Source of the DNA: an uncultured Dialister sp.
GTDB taxonomy: Bacteria > Bacillota > Negativicutes > Veillonellales > Dialisteraceae
Direction of reading: 5' to 3'
Length of the DNA: 64,000 nucleotides
Assembly (NCBI GenBank): GCA_902462205.1
Contig: CABQAR010000002.1
Span: 124,001 to 188,000, forward strand
The notes below the pieces were generated by a model, which made no database searches, was not told where the DNA came from, and saw nothing but the letters and a program-made list of their open reading frames with translations. This document shows, one piece after another, positions 1 to 8,912 of this stretch. The first letter of the stretch is position 1. Each line of letters starts with the position of its first letter. Both the position numbers and the translations under genes were made by a program.

Positions 1-11
1 TATTTCACCAT

Positions 12-41
12 AAAAAAAGAGACTATCCGCCGATAATCTCT
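12..41 (-). terminator. Rho-independent terminator of the ADP-ribosylglycohydrolase-like gene
   Basis: Read on the minus strand, an AGAGATTATC / GATAGTCTCT stem (one mismatch) with a four-base GGCG loop is followed by seven T. It lies just downstream of the stop codon of the gene at 52-1131. Confidence 0.75.
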
Positions 42-51
42 TCTTCCTGCT

Positions 52-1131
52 TCAGACCGGTTTTTCTTTTTTCTTCTGCATCCGTTTTTCGTACAGATGG
101 AATAATTTTTCAGACAGGCCGAGAATGATCTCTTTCCCCTCCAGCAGGTCATACCAATAGCCGGGAATGAACGAGTCCCCGAACCGTACTCCCTGGATGG
201 AGCCTGCCAGGGCTGCCGTCGTCGCGCTGTTTCCATCGTGATTTCCTGCGATGATGACCGAATCCAGCGGATCATCCACCGCCAGACAGGCATATACGGC
301 AATGGCAAGCGCTTCATCCGCCTGCTCTCCGCTCCCGAGGGAATGGATGCTGTCGACATGGTCCCACACGACTCCGTTTCCGGCCGGATGGTCATTGGCC
401 TGCTGCTCCGCCGCCGAAAGGAGCGTGGTGATGCTGTCTGCCTTATGCAGCTTATTCAGAAGCCCGTGAATCCTTTCCAACGCCTTTGGCAGGGACATGC
501 CTGCCGCCAGACAGGAAATCAGGGCCGCCACCGCACCGGCCGTATAGTAGGCCACCGGATTGGAATGGGAAAAGGCGCCCGCCCTCATGCCTGCTTCGAA
601 AGCCGCTTTGCTGTCCCCTGCATACAGGAGGCCGATGGGAACCACCCGTTCCAATGCGCCGCTTCCCTTACTGTCATTGATTTTATTCTTCAACGTGCCG
701 ATCTGGTCACCGGCAAACGCATTTAACAGCCCTTCCTCCGGTTTCCTGCGGGAATGCATGAATTTCTCACGAACAAGGCAGATTTCCTTCTCATGGGGCT
801 GCCGTCTCATCCACGTCCGCTGCCCCCTCCGCGGTTCTTCTCCTGTCTGGCTGTAAAACCAGCGCATATATCCGCGGTACAGCCCTTCCGATTCCTCCAA
901 TTTTTTCGCATCTGCCCATAGAAGTCCGTCGACTGTCGCCAGTTCCATCTGCGTATTTCCTGTCACAGGAGCCAGATTTCCGCACTGCGGGCTCCGCACC
1001 AGAGTACGCAGTCCAAACGGTCCATACCTATGTTGAATACGGCAGACAGAGAGTCCCAGCAAAGGATAGCCCAGAGCATCGCCGCAGGCGCCGCCAAGAA
1101 GGGCGCCACGGAATTTCTCAATCCCCGTCAT
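52..1131 (-). CDS. ADP-ribosylglycohydrolase-family protein with altered metal-site motifs
   Basis: This 359-residue protein has the family's N-terminal signature (GALLGGACGDALGYP, residues 9-23), a central GSGALERVVPIGL segment and a C-terminal glycine-rich signature (GNHDGNSATTAALAG, from about residue 296). Family members remove ADP-ribose from proteins or small molecules using two metal ions. The usual S/T-D-D-T metal motif reads T-G-N-T (57-60). The C-terminal NHDGDSDS-type motif reads NHDGNSAT. At least three acidic metal ligands therefore appear to be replaced, so catalysis may be lost or different. A GGGAGG ribosome site precedes the ATG, and a terminator follows. It has no co-directional partner inside the window. 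Family assignment is firm; substrate and activity are unknown. Confidence 0.8.
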   Translation of the reverse strand: MTGIEKFRGALLGGACGDALGYPLLGLSVCRIQHRYGPFGLRTLVRSPQCGNLAPVTGNTQMELATVDGLLWADAKKLEESEGLYRGYMRWFYSQTGEEPRRGQRTWMRRQPHEKEICLVREKFMHSRRKPEEGLLNAFAGDQIGTLKNKINDSKGSGALERVVPIGLLYAGDSKAAFEAGMRAGAFSHSNPVAYYTAGAVAALISCLAAGMSLPKALERIHGLLNKLHKADSITTLLSAAEQQANDHPAGNGVVWDHVDSIHSLGSGEQADEALAIAVYACLAVDDPLDSVIIAGNHDGNSATTAALAGSIQGVRFGDSFIPGYWYDLLEGKEIILGLSEKLFHLYEKRMQKKKEKPV

Positions 1132-1813
1132 GTTTCCTCCCTCAATCCAACCAAAAACCTTACCACATAAATAATCACTGAAATACCTTCATACAAACGA
1201 GGGAAAATAAAAGTTTCCGCAAATCCCGAATTCACAGAAACAAGGGTGAAAATACACTAAAATAACTCTTATTTGATATTTATATTCGTATATATTGTAG
1301 CACAGTCAGCCGATTTAATCACGTTAAGCCGACCGCAATCAAAAAGCCGGTACCCTACTCGGAGAGCATCCGGCAAAATAATCTACATTTGATGGAATGA
1401 GTTGGTTATCAGCAGACAGGAGTCGGTAAACAGTAGACAGTAATGAGTAGCCAATCCCCTTATCCTCTGCCAGATCCTTACCCGACCACCAATAAAAGCG
1501 AAGAATCCGGGCATTGATTGCAGGTCTTAAATACAATCCGTATGCTTCCACCGTACACGGGGGAAGTACTGCCGAATGGCAGGGATAGGGGCAAGAGTGA
1601 GTACACATTTTCTCATGCCTGTCAATTATAACAACTAAGAACTATCAACTAACTACTTTTTCTGATTTCTACTTTCTGACATCTGACTACTGATCACTGT
1701 CTACTCTCTGTCGTCTGATTTCTGTTTTCCGACTTCTAACCACTGTCTACTGTCACTACATCCTCGCCGCCATATATTTTGTTGCGGCGCACCGCCATTC
1801 CTCACTCCTCATT
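1132..1813. other. Intergenic region, repeats only
   Basis: No credible gene is seen in this gap of about 680 bases. The first 200 bases are AT-rich and would hold the promoter of the leftward gene at 52-1131. The rest is composite repeat. The 89-codon open frame at 1339-1608 recurs in other repeat blocks and is a by-product of the repeat. Confidence 0.7.
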
Positions 1814-1832
1814 TCAAATTCCTAATTTCTCC
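1355..1832. repeat. Composite intergenic repeat block 1
   Basis: It contains a module also found near 19.2, 19.6, 20.1, 25.3, 54.0 and 57.2 kb (GGAAGTACTGCCGAATGGCA core). Next comes a degenerate tract of CTGATTTCTGACTACTGA type (about 1636-1757), then a GCCGC...GCGGC hairpin box with a run of ATTCCTCA-type words. The end of the box forms the last codons of the radical SAM gene at 1814-2722. Confidence 0.8.
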
Positions 1833-2722
1833 ACCCCTGTCCCGTCGAAGGCAGGGATGAAGGACTGGTCGGAGGACTCTTTTTGCTGCACATAACCGTC
1901 TTCTATGCCCAGCTCCTCCATGCAGGCTTCCGCCTCTGCATATTCCTCATCCGTGATCCGTCTGTTGATTTCAGGGAATTCCTCCGCCCTTCCGCAGGGA
2001 ACGTACTGGCGCATCAGGCTGAAAAGCACCTGCCCCGGCTCGAATGTTTCCGCAACGTACTCCAGAACCCCTTTCGTATTTTCAATCTGCCCCGGCAGAA
2101 TCAGGTGGCGGATAAGGACTCCTTTTTTCAGGATGCCGTCGCTTCCTATTTCATAAGGCCCTGTCTGGCGGTACATCTGCTCGATCGCCGCCGTCGCCCG
2201 TTCAAAATAATCCGGGGCATCGCTGTATCGTTTAGACACATGGCTGTCACTGTATTTCAGATCTGGAAGCCAGCACTGCACCTTGTTCCTCAAAAAGGCC
2301 ACGGTATGGACGCTCTCATAGCCGCCGCAGTTATACACGACCGGCACCGGAAGCGGTTCGTGCAGGCTCTGGAAGACCGCATGAGTGAAATGGGTCGGCG
2401 TGACCAAGTCGATATTGTGCGCCCCCTGTGCGATCAGCTCATGATAAATTTCTGTCAGACGCTCCACGGATATTTCTATCCCCTTCCGCAGCTCGGAAAT
2501 CTCATAATTCTGGCAGTACACGCAGGACAGATTGCACCCTGCGAAAAATACGGTGCCTGCCCCCCTTGTCCCGCTGATGCACGGTTCCTCCCAATGGTGG
2601 AGCGCCGCCCTTGAAACGACAGGCAGCATCCCTGTCCGGCAATACCCCACGATTCCTTCGTCATTCACTGATTCTTTCCGCGGCACGCGGCATCTCCGCG
2701 GACATATATTGCAAATACCCAT
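1814..2722 (-). CDS. PflX-type radical SAM protein (putative activating enzyme)
   Basis: The 302-residue protein opens with a CNICPRRC motif typical of the COG1313/PflX group, followed by the radical SAM cluster motif CNLSCVYC, whose three cysteines bind a 4Fe-4S cluster that cleaves S-adenosylmethionine. PflX proteins resemble pyruvate formate-lyase activating enzymes, but their targets are mostly unknown and none is adjacent here. I chose the ATG at 2722 because AAGGA lies eight bases before it; an in-frame ATG at 2743 and a longer frame to 2797 lack a ribosome site. The last codons (L-G-I-stop) are contributed by an intergenic repeat box, so the natural C-terminus may have been replaced. 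Confidence 0.8.
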   Translation of the reverse strand: MGICNICPRRCRVPRKESVNDEGIVGYCRTGMLPVVSRAALHHWEEPCISGTRGAGTVFFAGCNLSCVYCQNYEISELRKGIEISVERLTEIYHELIAQGAHNIDLVTPTHFTHAVFQSLHEPLPVPVVYNCGGYESVHTVAFLRNKVQCWLPDLKYSDSHVSKRYSDAPDYFERATAAIEQMYRQTGPYEIGSDGILKKGVLIRHLILPGQIENTKGVLEYVAETFEPGQVLFSLMRQYVPCGRAEEFPEINRRITDEEYAEAEACMEELGIEDGYVQQKESSDQSFIPAFDGTGVEKLGI

Positions 2723-2796
2723 TTTCCATATCCTTCTTCCCATGACGGCAACGTGGCCGATTCTTCCATATGTATTGATTATACACAGAAAATACA

Positions 2797-2825
2797 TTGC
2801 CCGGCAGATGTAAAAATCTTATAAT
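2797..2825 (+). promoter_or_regulatory. Sigma-70-type promoter of the NCS2 permease
   Basis: TTGCCC at 2797-2802, a 17-base spacer and a perfect TATAAT at 2820-2825. The start codon is at 2863, leaving a leader of only about 30 bases, too short for a purine riboswitch. Confidence 0.7.
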
Positions 2826-2862
2826 GATACATATTGGAAGACAGAGTTGAAAGGAGCTATTT

Positions 2863-4257
2863 ATGGAACAGAAGTCCGGTCTTTTAGAAAGGGTTTTCCA
2901 CCTCAGCGAAAACGAAACGTCTGCCAAAATGGAAATCATGGCAGGCATCACCACATTTATGACGATGGCCTATATCCTGGCGGTCAATCCGAGCATCATG
3001 AGCGCCGCCGGAATGGATAAGGGCGCCGTCCTGACCGCCACGGCGATCGCCTCATTCCTCGGCACCATCATGATGGCCGCCTTTGCCAATTACCCCTTCG
3101 CGCTGGCGCCGGGCATGGGGCTCAACGCTTTTTTCGCCTTCACCGTCGTCGGACAGATGGGGTACACATGGGAAATGGCGCTGGCCGCCGTATGCATCGA
3201 GGGCCTGATTTTCATCATCCTCTCCCTGACCAATGTGCGTGAAGCCATTTTCAACGCGATCCCCATGAATCTGAAACGCGCCGTATCGGCAGGCATCGGA
3301 TTATTCATCGCTTTCATCGGCCTGTCCAGTGCGCAGATCATCGTCGCCAACCCTGCCACAAAGGTATCCCTATTTTCCTTCAAGGGCGCTTTGATGGCAG
3401 GCACGTTCCATACCACCGGCGTCCCTGTCGTCCTTGCCGTTCTGGGTGTTCTTTTCACAGGCATCCTGATGGTGAAGAAAGTAAAAGGAAATATCCTCTG
3501 GGGAATCCTCTTCACATGGATACTGGGCATCCTCTGCGAACTATCAGGCATATATATCCCTGACCCTGCCAAAGGCGCTTTCAGCACACTGCCGGACCTG
3601 TCTGCCGGCATCGCGTCCTTTACACCGGCAAGCATCTCCCCCGTATTCATGCAGCTTGATTTTTCCAAAGCCATGAGCCTTGATTTCATGGTCGTCCTCT
3701 TTGCCTTCCTCTTCGTCGATATCTTCGATACCCTGGGCACGCTCGTCGGCGTATCCGCCAAAGCGAACATGCTCGATGAAGACGGAAAACTCCCCCATAT
3801 CAAAGGCGCACTCATGGCAGATGCCGTAGCCACCACGGTCGGCGCCTGCCTCGGCGTTTCCACCACCACGACCTATGTGGAAAGCGCCGCCGGTGTATCC
3901 GAAGGCGGACGTACAGGACTGACCGCGCTCACCGTGGCCGCCCTCTTCGCCCTGTCCCTCTTCTTCTGCCCATTCTTCCTTGCCATCCCTGCCTTTGCAA
4001 CGGCACCGGCGCTCATTATCGTCGGCTTCCTCATGTTCACCGCAGTCACCGGCATCGATTTCAATGACCCCACCGAAGCCATTCCCTGCTACATCGGCAT
4101 CCTTGCGATGCCCTTCACCTACAGCATCGCGGAAGGCATTTCCTTCGGCATCATTTCCTACACCATCATCAATGCGCTGACAGGGAATACGAACAAGGTC
4201 AGCGGGCTCATGTACATCCTGACCCTCCTGTTCATCGGCAAATATATTTTCCTGTAA
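2863..4257 (+). CDS. NCS2-family purine permease (AzgA/PbuG-like)
   Basis: This 464-residue polytopic membrane protein takes up adenine, guanine or hypoxanthine, judged by similarity to the AzgA/PbuG branch of NCS2 transporters. Hallmarks are an ITTFMTMAYILAVNPSIMS opening segment, APGMGLNAFF near residue 85, FVDIFDTLGTLVGVS in the middle, and GVSTTTTYVESAAGVSEGGRTG, which lines the substrate site in this group. AAAGGAG precedes the ATG. It is transcribed alone from a good promoter and ends at a strong bidirectional terminator. Which purine it carries cannot be told from sequence alone. Confidence 0.88.
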   Translation: MEQKSGLLERVFHLSENETSAKMEIMAGITTFMTMAYILAVNPSIMSAAGMDKGAVLTATAIASFLGTIMMAAFANYPFALAPGMGLNAFFAFTVVGQMGYTWEMALAAVCIEGLIFIILSLTNVREAIFNAIPMNLKRAVSAGIGLFIAFIGLSSAQIIVANPATKVSLFSFKGALMAGTFHTTGVPVVLAVLGVLFTGILMVKKVKGNILWGILFTWILGILCELSGIYIPDPAKGAFSTLPDLSAGIASFTPASISPVFMQLDFSKAMSLDFMVVLFAFLFVDIFDTLGTLVGVSAKANMLDEDGKLPHIKGALMADAVATTVGACLGVSTTTTYVESAAGVSEGGRTGLTALTVAALFALSLFFCPFFLAIPAFATAPALIIVGFLMFTAVTGIDFNDPTEAIPCYIGILAMPFTYSIAEGISFGIISYTIINALTGNTNKVSGLMYILTLLFIGKYIFL

Positions 4258-4270
4258 GATCCTTTCAAGC

Positions 4271-4308
4271 AAAAAGACGAAGCTTCCGTATAACGGACTT
4301 CGTCTTTT
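4271..4308. terminator. Bidirectional terminator between convergent genes
   Basis: AAAAGACGAAG pairs with CTTCGTCTTTT, with further inner pairing (CCGT/ACGG). A-rich and T-rich flanks suit both the permease and the convergent gene at 4364-4840. Confidence 0.85.
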
Positions 4309-4363
4309 CAATTTCAAAAATCTCATTCAAAACAGGAAGGAAATATCCTTCCTCCGCCCTGTG

Positions 4364-4840
4364 CTACATCGGACGGTCATGCTCCTTGCAGGCAAACTCC
4401 TCCACATCCAGCCGATATATCGCCACATGGGCAACCATGCGGTCCGTGAACTCGAAACGCTTGCCCGCCTGGCATTCCATCAGCACCGTAAGAATCCGTT
4501 TTTTCTCCTCCGTATCCTGCACTATGGAAACCCTTCCGCTTCCGATGATACTGTGGAAATACTCCGTATACTCGCAGGGATCCTCATCTGTGCCAAGAAC
4601 GCCGCCATTGTCTATTTCAAAACCGGCCAGCGGATTGGTTCCTGCCAGCTCAAACTTAAGGCCTGCCTGCGCCCCGTGGAAATAAAGCACCAGCTTCCCA
4701 TTTCCATATTCATAGCCATAATTCACAGGCACCACATACACACGCTCTCCGTCCCGAAAACCAAGATGGACGATCCTGCACTCCGCCAATACCCTAGCGA
4801 TTTCCGCCGGATCCATAATTTCCCTGTCCTTGCGCCTCAT
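4364..4840 (-). CDS. Pyridoxamine 5'-phosphate oxidase-family flavin-binding protein
   Basis: The 158-residue protein has the split-barrel flavin-binding fold of the PNPOx-like/NimA group: an N-terminal helix, VHLGFRDGERVYVVPVNYGY, then LYFHGAQAGLKFE, the usual strand order of these short proteins. Members bind FMN or related cofactors and often reduce nitro compounds or are simply annotated as flavin-nucleotide-binding. The start at 4840 is preceded by GGGAGG at the right distance; the longer frame to 4873 is not. No partner gene suggests a specific substrate. Confidence 0.75.
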   Translation of the reverse strand: MRRKDREIMDPAEIARVLAECRIVHLGFRDGERVYVVPVNYGYEYGNGKLVLYFHGAQAGLKFELAGTNPLAGFEIDNGGVLGTDEDPCEYTEYFHSIIGSGRVSIVQDTEEKKRILTVLMECQAGKRFEFTDRMVAHVAIYRLDVEEFACKEHDRPM

Positions 4841-4873
4841 ACCGCACCTCCCGCCCTCACCGGGCTTTTTCAT

Positions 4874-5291
4874 TATTATACCACCCTGTATCCCCGCCGC
4901 TGAATTGTGCTATGATTAGGAAAATAATATAAATGAGGAATTTGGAATGAGGAGTGAGGAATTGTGGTGCGCCGCAACAAAATATATAGCGGCGAGAATT
5001 GGTAATCAGTAGCCAGTAGGCAGTGGTTAGTGGACAGAAGACAGAAGTCAGAGATCAGCAATCAGGAGAAAATAATATCTGCTTGCCGTCATCCTCGAAC
5101 GGAGTGCAGTGGAGCGATGGCAAGCGAACGATTTTTGAAGGAATGAAATGACGCGCAAAAATCTGTGAGACGCCATACCCGACCGAAGGGAGCGGTAAGG
5201 ATCTGGCATAGGGTAATGGGTATTGACTACCAGCTACTGCCTACTGACTACTATCAACCAATAACCATCATTTTATACAAAGGAGAATATT
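4874..5291. other. Intergenic region, repeat block only
   Basis: This gap holds composite repeat block 2 (4930-5275). I looked for a TPP riboswitch because the next gene is thiW and found neither its CTGAGA nor its CCTGATCTGG core. No clear promoter was found. Confidence 0.6.
4930..5275. repeat. Composite intergenic repeat block 2
   Basis: In order: an AGGAATTTGGAATGAGGA tail, a GCGCCGC...GCGGCG hairpin box (about 4966-4995), a CAGTAGCCAGTAGGCAGT-type tract (5000-5075), a module carrying CGCCATACCCGACCGAAGG (5085-5220), and a second short tract. The order is reversed relative to block 1, so the element occurs in both orientations. Confidence 0.8.
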
Positions 5292-5804
5292 ATGTTTGAA
5301 AATAATTCCAATTCTGCCCTTCGTAAATGGATTTTCGCCGCCCTTATGGCTGCGGCGGCCGTCCTGCTGTCCCCTGTATTTTCCTTTCCGCTGGGCGTGA
5401 CAAGGGCATTTCCTTTGCAGCATATGATCAATATCTTCCTCGCCGTGCTCTGCGGGACACGATACGGCGTTTCCGCCGCTTTCACAACCTCCCTGATCAG
5501 AAACATCATCGGGAGCGGTTCCCTTCTCGCTTTCCCCGGATCCATGATCGGCGCTTTCCTCTCCGGTTACCTGTACAGCCACACGAAAAAAATCTGGGCC
5601 GCCGTCTTGGGAGAATTCATCGGCACCTCTCTTCTCGGCGGACTCGTTTCCTATCCTGTGGCCGCACTCTTCATGGGTTCCTCCAAAGGCGCCCTCTTCT
5701 ATATTTCCCTTTTCGCCGTTTCCTGCGGCGCCGGATGCGTGATCGCCTTCCTCGTCCTGAAAGGCATCCACCTTTTTCAAACAGAATTCGTAAAAGAGAA
5801 ATAA
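5292..5804 (+). CDS. thiW: ThiW-like S component of an ECF vitamin transporter
   Basis: This 170-residue, five- to six-helix membrane protein resembles ThiW, the substrate-binding subunit of an energy-coupling-factor transporter for a thiamine precursor, probably hydroxyethylthiazole. Typical features are a short cytoplasmic N-terminus, FPLGVTRAFPLQHMINI and the GSLLAFPGSMIGAFLSGY loop. AAAGGAG lies six bases before the ATG. No ECF ATPase or T subunit and no thiamine synthesis gene is in the window, so it would rely on a shared module encoded elsewhere. No riboswitch is visible upstream. Confidence 0.8.
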   Translation: MFENNSNSALRKWIFAALMAAAAVLLSPVFSFPLGVTRAFPLQHMINIFLAVLCGTRYGVSAAFTTSLIRNIIGSGSLLAFPGSMIGAFLSGYLYSHTKKIWAAVLGEFIGTSLLGGLVSYPVAALFMGSSKGALFYISLFAVSCGAGCVIAFLVLKGIHLFQTEFVKEK

Positions 5805-5947
5805 TTTTTCTTTCCTTTATTTGAAATAAAGTCATTTCATCAGACCGAGCAAAGAGGCCACGAGGCTTCTTTTTTATTTCCTCTTTTTGTGACTAAATTG
5901 CTACTTATTCAGATATAATTCTTTTTATCAGCTGGTGATAAATCCAA

Positions 5948-5977
5948 TTGACAAGGCAAATATAAATACGCTATAAT
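5948..5977 (+). promoter_or_regulatory. Strong promoter of the OmpM-type porin
   Basis: Perfect TTGACA at 5948-5953, an 18-base spacer and perfect TATAAT at 5972-5977. The leader to the ATG at 6098 is about 113 bases, long for this genome. Near-consensus boxes fit a highly expressed outer-membrane protein. Confidence 0.8.
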
Positions 5978-6097
5978 TATGCAGTTTTGTGAGCTATTTT
6001 TTATTCATTTCGTTAATTTCGTTTGATTTTTATTTTGCAATTGAGAATACAAAAATAAAAACCATGATTCCCAAAGGGGAGAGGAGAACCAAATCCA

Positions 6098-7915
6098 ATG
6101 AGACACTTTGCACTGAAAGCAGCCGTTGCAGCCTTCTTCATCGGGACTGCGGTCACCGCATCTGCAGCCAATCCATTTTCTGATGTGGAAAAAGATTCCT
6201 GGGCCTATGGCGCCATCGCATCTCTTTCCGACCAGAACATCATCGAAGGCTACCCGGACGGCACCTTCCGCGGAGACAAGCACATCACCCGCTACGAACT
6301 GGCACAGATCACGGCTCGCCTCATGGCAAAAAGGGCTACCCTCTCCACTGAACAGCAGGCGACAGTGGACAAGCTGTCCGGTGAATATGCGGATGAGCTG
6401 AAAAACCTCGGCGTCCGCGTGTCCGAACTGGAAAAGAAAGTAGGAAACACGCAGCTGATTACGGAAATCCGCGTCCAGGGAATCAACCGTTATGATAATA
6501 TTTTCAAGGATACGGCGCAGAAACATTACGAGCTCGGCACAAGGGTCCGCCTGAACACCATCACCAGCGTCAACGACAGAAGCACCATCTACGGCCAGAT
6601 GGAAACCTATATGTCGATGAACGGAAACCCCGTGTATGATGTCAACAAATATTCCTATGACAAGAACGGCAATGAAACAATCCGTGCCGGACACGGCGAC
6701 GGGGAACTCCACCTGAACCGCCTCTGGACCACCTACCAGTTCGGCGAAAAGCAGGATACCACGAACCTCCCCTTCGGTCCCTCCAAAAACCTCATTGGCA
6801 TCGGCCAGTTCCCAGTCAAAATGGGCGTGACAGGCTACACCTATGACGGCGAATTCAAAGGCGCTTTCATCCAATTCGGCGATTACCTGAAAGGCGGCCA
6901 CCTCACACTTGCCTATGGCAGAGCGACAAATATCAACTATGACTACACCGGTCCGATGATGCGAGGCGTCAAAGTCACCCCTGTCGCAAAGAACAAACTC
7001 ATCAGTGAACTCTCCACCAACAAAGTCGTCCAGGCAGCAGTTGCCGCCAATCCGGCATTGCTTCCTGTTTTAAATACCGCAACGAACCTTATTAACAGCA
7101 GTAATAATCTTGCTGAATTGCAGGCTAACCTTGGTACGATCGTCACCGTCATCCAATCCCAGAACCCTGCCCTTGCTCAGGCCGTGGCTGCAAAACTCGG
7201 TACGCTGAATCTGGGCGCCCTCGCCTCCGGCGGTTCCATGTATTATGATGTGGCATCCGACACCTTATACCCGATGGGTAAAGACGTCATGATGGACTGG
7301 GGTGAAGACGAAGACGTACCGGTATCCTACGTTTCCTATATTTACAAGGTTCCGGAAAAATGGGAAGCCCACGCTTACGCCATGAAAGCCAACGGACCGG
7401 TAGGAAATATCTGTGAAGCTTATGGCTTTGCCGGTTCCTACTATGTCACTCCGAAATGGAATATCCACGGAGAATATGTCAAGAACCTCCGCACCCTTCC
7501 GCTGAATAATGAAAAACCCCACAGCTTCAACTATGGCATTTCTTACGGAACGGCCAGCGTCCTTCAGCCGAAATCCTATTCCATCGGCATAGATTACGTC
7601 TACAGCCAGGCAGGCACCTACTTCGGCGGATCCGGAAACGATGTCGCCGACCAGTACATGGGCCATGTATACAGCAACTGGAACGGCATGCGGGTTCCCG
7701 CTTACTTCGCAGATAAGATGGATGCCCTTACGGATGGCGATCCAAGCAACGACAATAACAACTTCGGCGGAGCGAAATTCTTCCTCGCCAAAGCTGCCTT
7801 CGTACCGATAAAAGGCCTCATCGTGGAAGCCAATTACGGATTTAACGCAGAAGACATGGGCGGAAAGAAAATGGACAACATCCTCATGCTAAAAGCCACT
7901 GCATATATCAAATAA
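6098..7915 (+). CDS. SLH-domain outer-membrane porin (OmpM-like)
   Basis: The 605-residue product has a signal peptide (about residues 1-23, cleaved after an A-S-A site), one S-layer-homology domain (about 24-75: FSDVEKDSWAYGAIASL, IIEGYPDGTFRG, ITRYELA), a short coiled-coil stretch (ELKNLGVRVSELEKKVG) and a long C-terminal region of alternating aromatic and polar strands expected to form a beta-barrel. In Negativicutes, OmpM-type proteins are both porin and tether, the SLH domain binding polyamine-modified peptidoglycan. This is the best evidence that the organism is a diderm Firmicute. It has its own strong promoter, a GAGAGGAG ribosome site and a strong terminator. A helical, alanine-rich insertion near residues 300-370 (VVQAAVAANPALLPVL) is notable within the barrel. 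Confidence 0.88.
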   Translation: MRHFALKAAVAAFFIGTAVTASAANPFSDVEKDSWAYGAIASLSDQNIIEGYPDGTFRGDKHITRYELAQITARLMAKRATLSTEQQATVDKLSGEYADELKNLGVRVSELEKKVGNTQLITEIRVQGINRYDNIFKDTAQKHYELGTRVRLNTITSVNDRSTIYGQMETYMSMNGNPVYDVNKYSYDKNGNETIRAGHGDGELHLNRLWTTYQFGEKQDTTNLPFGPSKNLIGIGQFPVKMGVTGYTYDGEFKGAFIQFGDYLKGGHLTLAYGRATNINYDYTGPMMRGVKVTPVAKNKLISELSTNKVVQAAVAANPALLPVLNTATNLINSSNNLAELQANLGTIVTVIQSQNPALAQAVAAKLGTLNLGALASGGSMYYDVASDTLYPMGKDVMMDWGEDEDVPVSYVSYIYKVPEKWEAHAYAMKANGPVGNICEAYGFAGSYYVTPKWNIHGEYVKNLRTLPLNNEKPHSFNYGISYGTASVLQPKSYSIGIDYVYSQAGTYFGGSGNDVADQYMGHVYSNWNGMRVPAYFADKMDALTDGDPSNDNNNFGGAKFFLAKAAFVPIKGLIVEANYGFNAEDMGGKKMDNILMLKATAYIK

Positions 7916-7930
7916 AATAAAGCAAAACAA

Positions 7931-7977
7931 AAAGATTGTGACCAATCAGCCCCTGCTGAAAAGCCACAATCTTTTTT
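7931..7977. terminator. Bidirectional terminator between ompM and the epimerase gene
   Basis: AAAGATTGTG (7931-7940) pairs with CACAATCTTT (7965-7974), with inner CAG/CTG pairing. T-tracts lie on the plus-strand side and A-tracts on the other. Confidence 0.85.
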
Positions 7978-7991
7978 TATTTACATATGGA

Positions 7992-8912
7992 TTATTTCAG
8001 GAAATGCCCGTATGTGCGTCGTAATGCTTCCTTCATCGGCATTTCCGGCTTCCAGCCCAAGGCTTCCATTGCTTTCCTGTTGGATAAGACAGAGCGGTAA
8101 ATATCTCCTTCACGGGGTGCAGAAAATTCCGGTTCAATTGGCTTCCCTGCCACATCGCCCAGCAATTGCACCAGCTCCTTCAAACTCGTTTCCGTTTCCG
8201 TGCTGAGATTATACACCTCATTCACTCTGTCTGTTTTCAGCGCCGCATAAATCCCGCTGGCAATATCACCGGCATAAATGAAATCCCTCGTCTGATTGCC
8301 ATCACCAAAAATGGAAATCCCTTCCCCATGGGCAATTTTCTTCGTAAATATGCTGATAACTCCGCCTTCTCCGCCATCTCCCTGACGCTCGCCAAAAACA
8401 TTGGCAAAGCGGAGCACCACATAATCCAGACCAAACAGCTGGTGATACAGCTCCATATACTTTTCGGAAACCACCTTGCTGAGCCCATAGAAAGACAAAG
8501 GATCCGCCGTCCTGTCCTCCCGTATCGGAAGCGCACTTTCGGGCACATCCCCGTAAGCGGCCGCCGTGGAAGAAAATACGACCCGCTTCACACCGCCCGT
8601 CCGGGCAGCCTCCAGCACATTCACCATGCCGCCGATATTATTCCGTTCATCATACAGCGGATCACGGATAGAAGCATCCACCATCGTCTGCGCCGCCAGA
8701 TGCACTATGGCATCAAAGCCGCCGGACGCCATCAGCTTTCGCGCTTCTTCACTGCAAACATCCGCCTCCAGAAAATCTACCCCATCAGGCAGATTCTCCC
8801 GAAGCCCGGTAACCAGATTATCCAGCACAACGACATCCTCGCCGCGCTCCATCAACAGACGAATCAAATGGGAGCCAATAAACCCCGCCCCGCCGGTCAC
8901 TAAAATTTTCAT
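7992..8912 (-). CDS. NAD-dependent nucleotide-sugar epimerase (UDP-glucose 4-epimerase-like)
   Basis: The 306-residue SDR enzyme begins MKILVTGGAGFIGSHL (NAD-binding glycine motif) and has the catalytic Y-x-x-x-K (YGLSK), the STAAAYG serine segment and an FGDGNQTRDFIYAGDIASG substrate region. These are features of GalE-like epimerases, which invert C4 of UDP-glucose or UDP-N-acetylglucosamine. The ATG at 8912 overlaps the ispE stop as ATGA, so the two are translationally coupled; this decides the start against the longer frame from 8933. It could be another 4-epimerase or decarboxylase of the same branch. It may supply sugars for envelope polysaccharide. Confidence 0.83.
   Translation of the reverse strand: MKILVTGGAGFIGSHLIRLLMERGEDVVVLDNLVTGLRENLPDGVDFLEADVCSEEARKLMASGGFDAIVHLAAQTMVDASIRDPLYDERNNIGGMVNVLEAARTGGVKRVVFSSTAAAYGDVPESALPIREDRTADPLSFYGLSKVVSEKYMELYHQLFGLDYVVLRFANVFGERQGDGGEGGVISIFTKKIAHGEGISIFGDGNQTRDFIYAGDIASGIYAALKTDRVNEVYNLSTETETSLKELVQLLGDVAGKPIEPEFSAPREGDIYRSVLSNRKAMEALGWKPEMPMKEALRRTYGHFLK

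Noticed and set aside
4903..5290. Possible TPP riboswitch before thiW
   Set aside because: Neither the CTGAGA nor the ACCTGATCTGG-type core is present; the gap is composite repeat.
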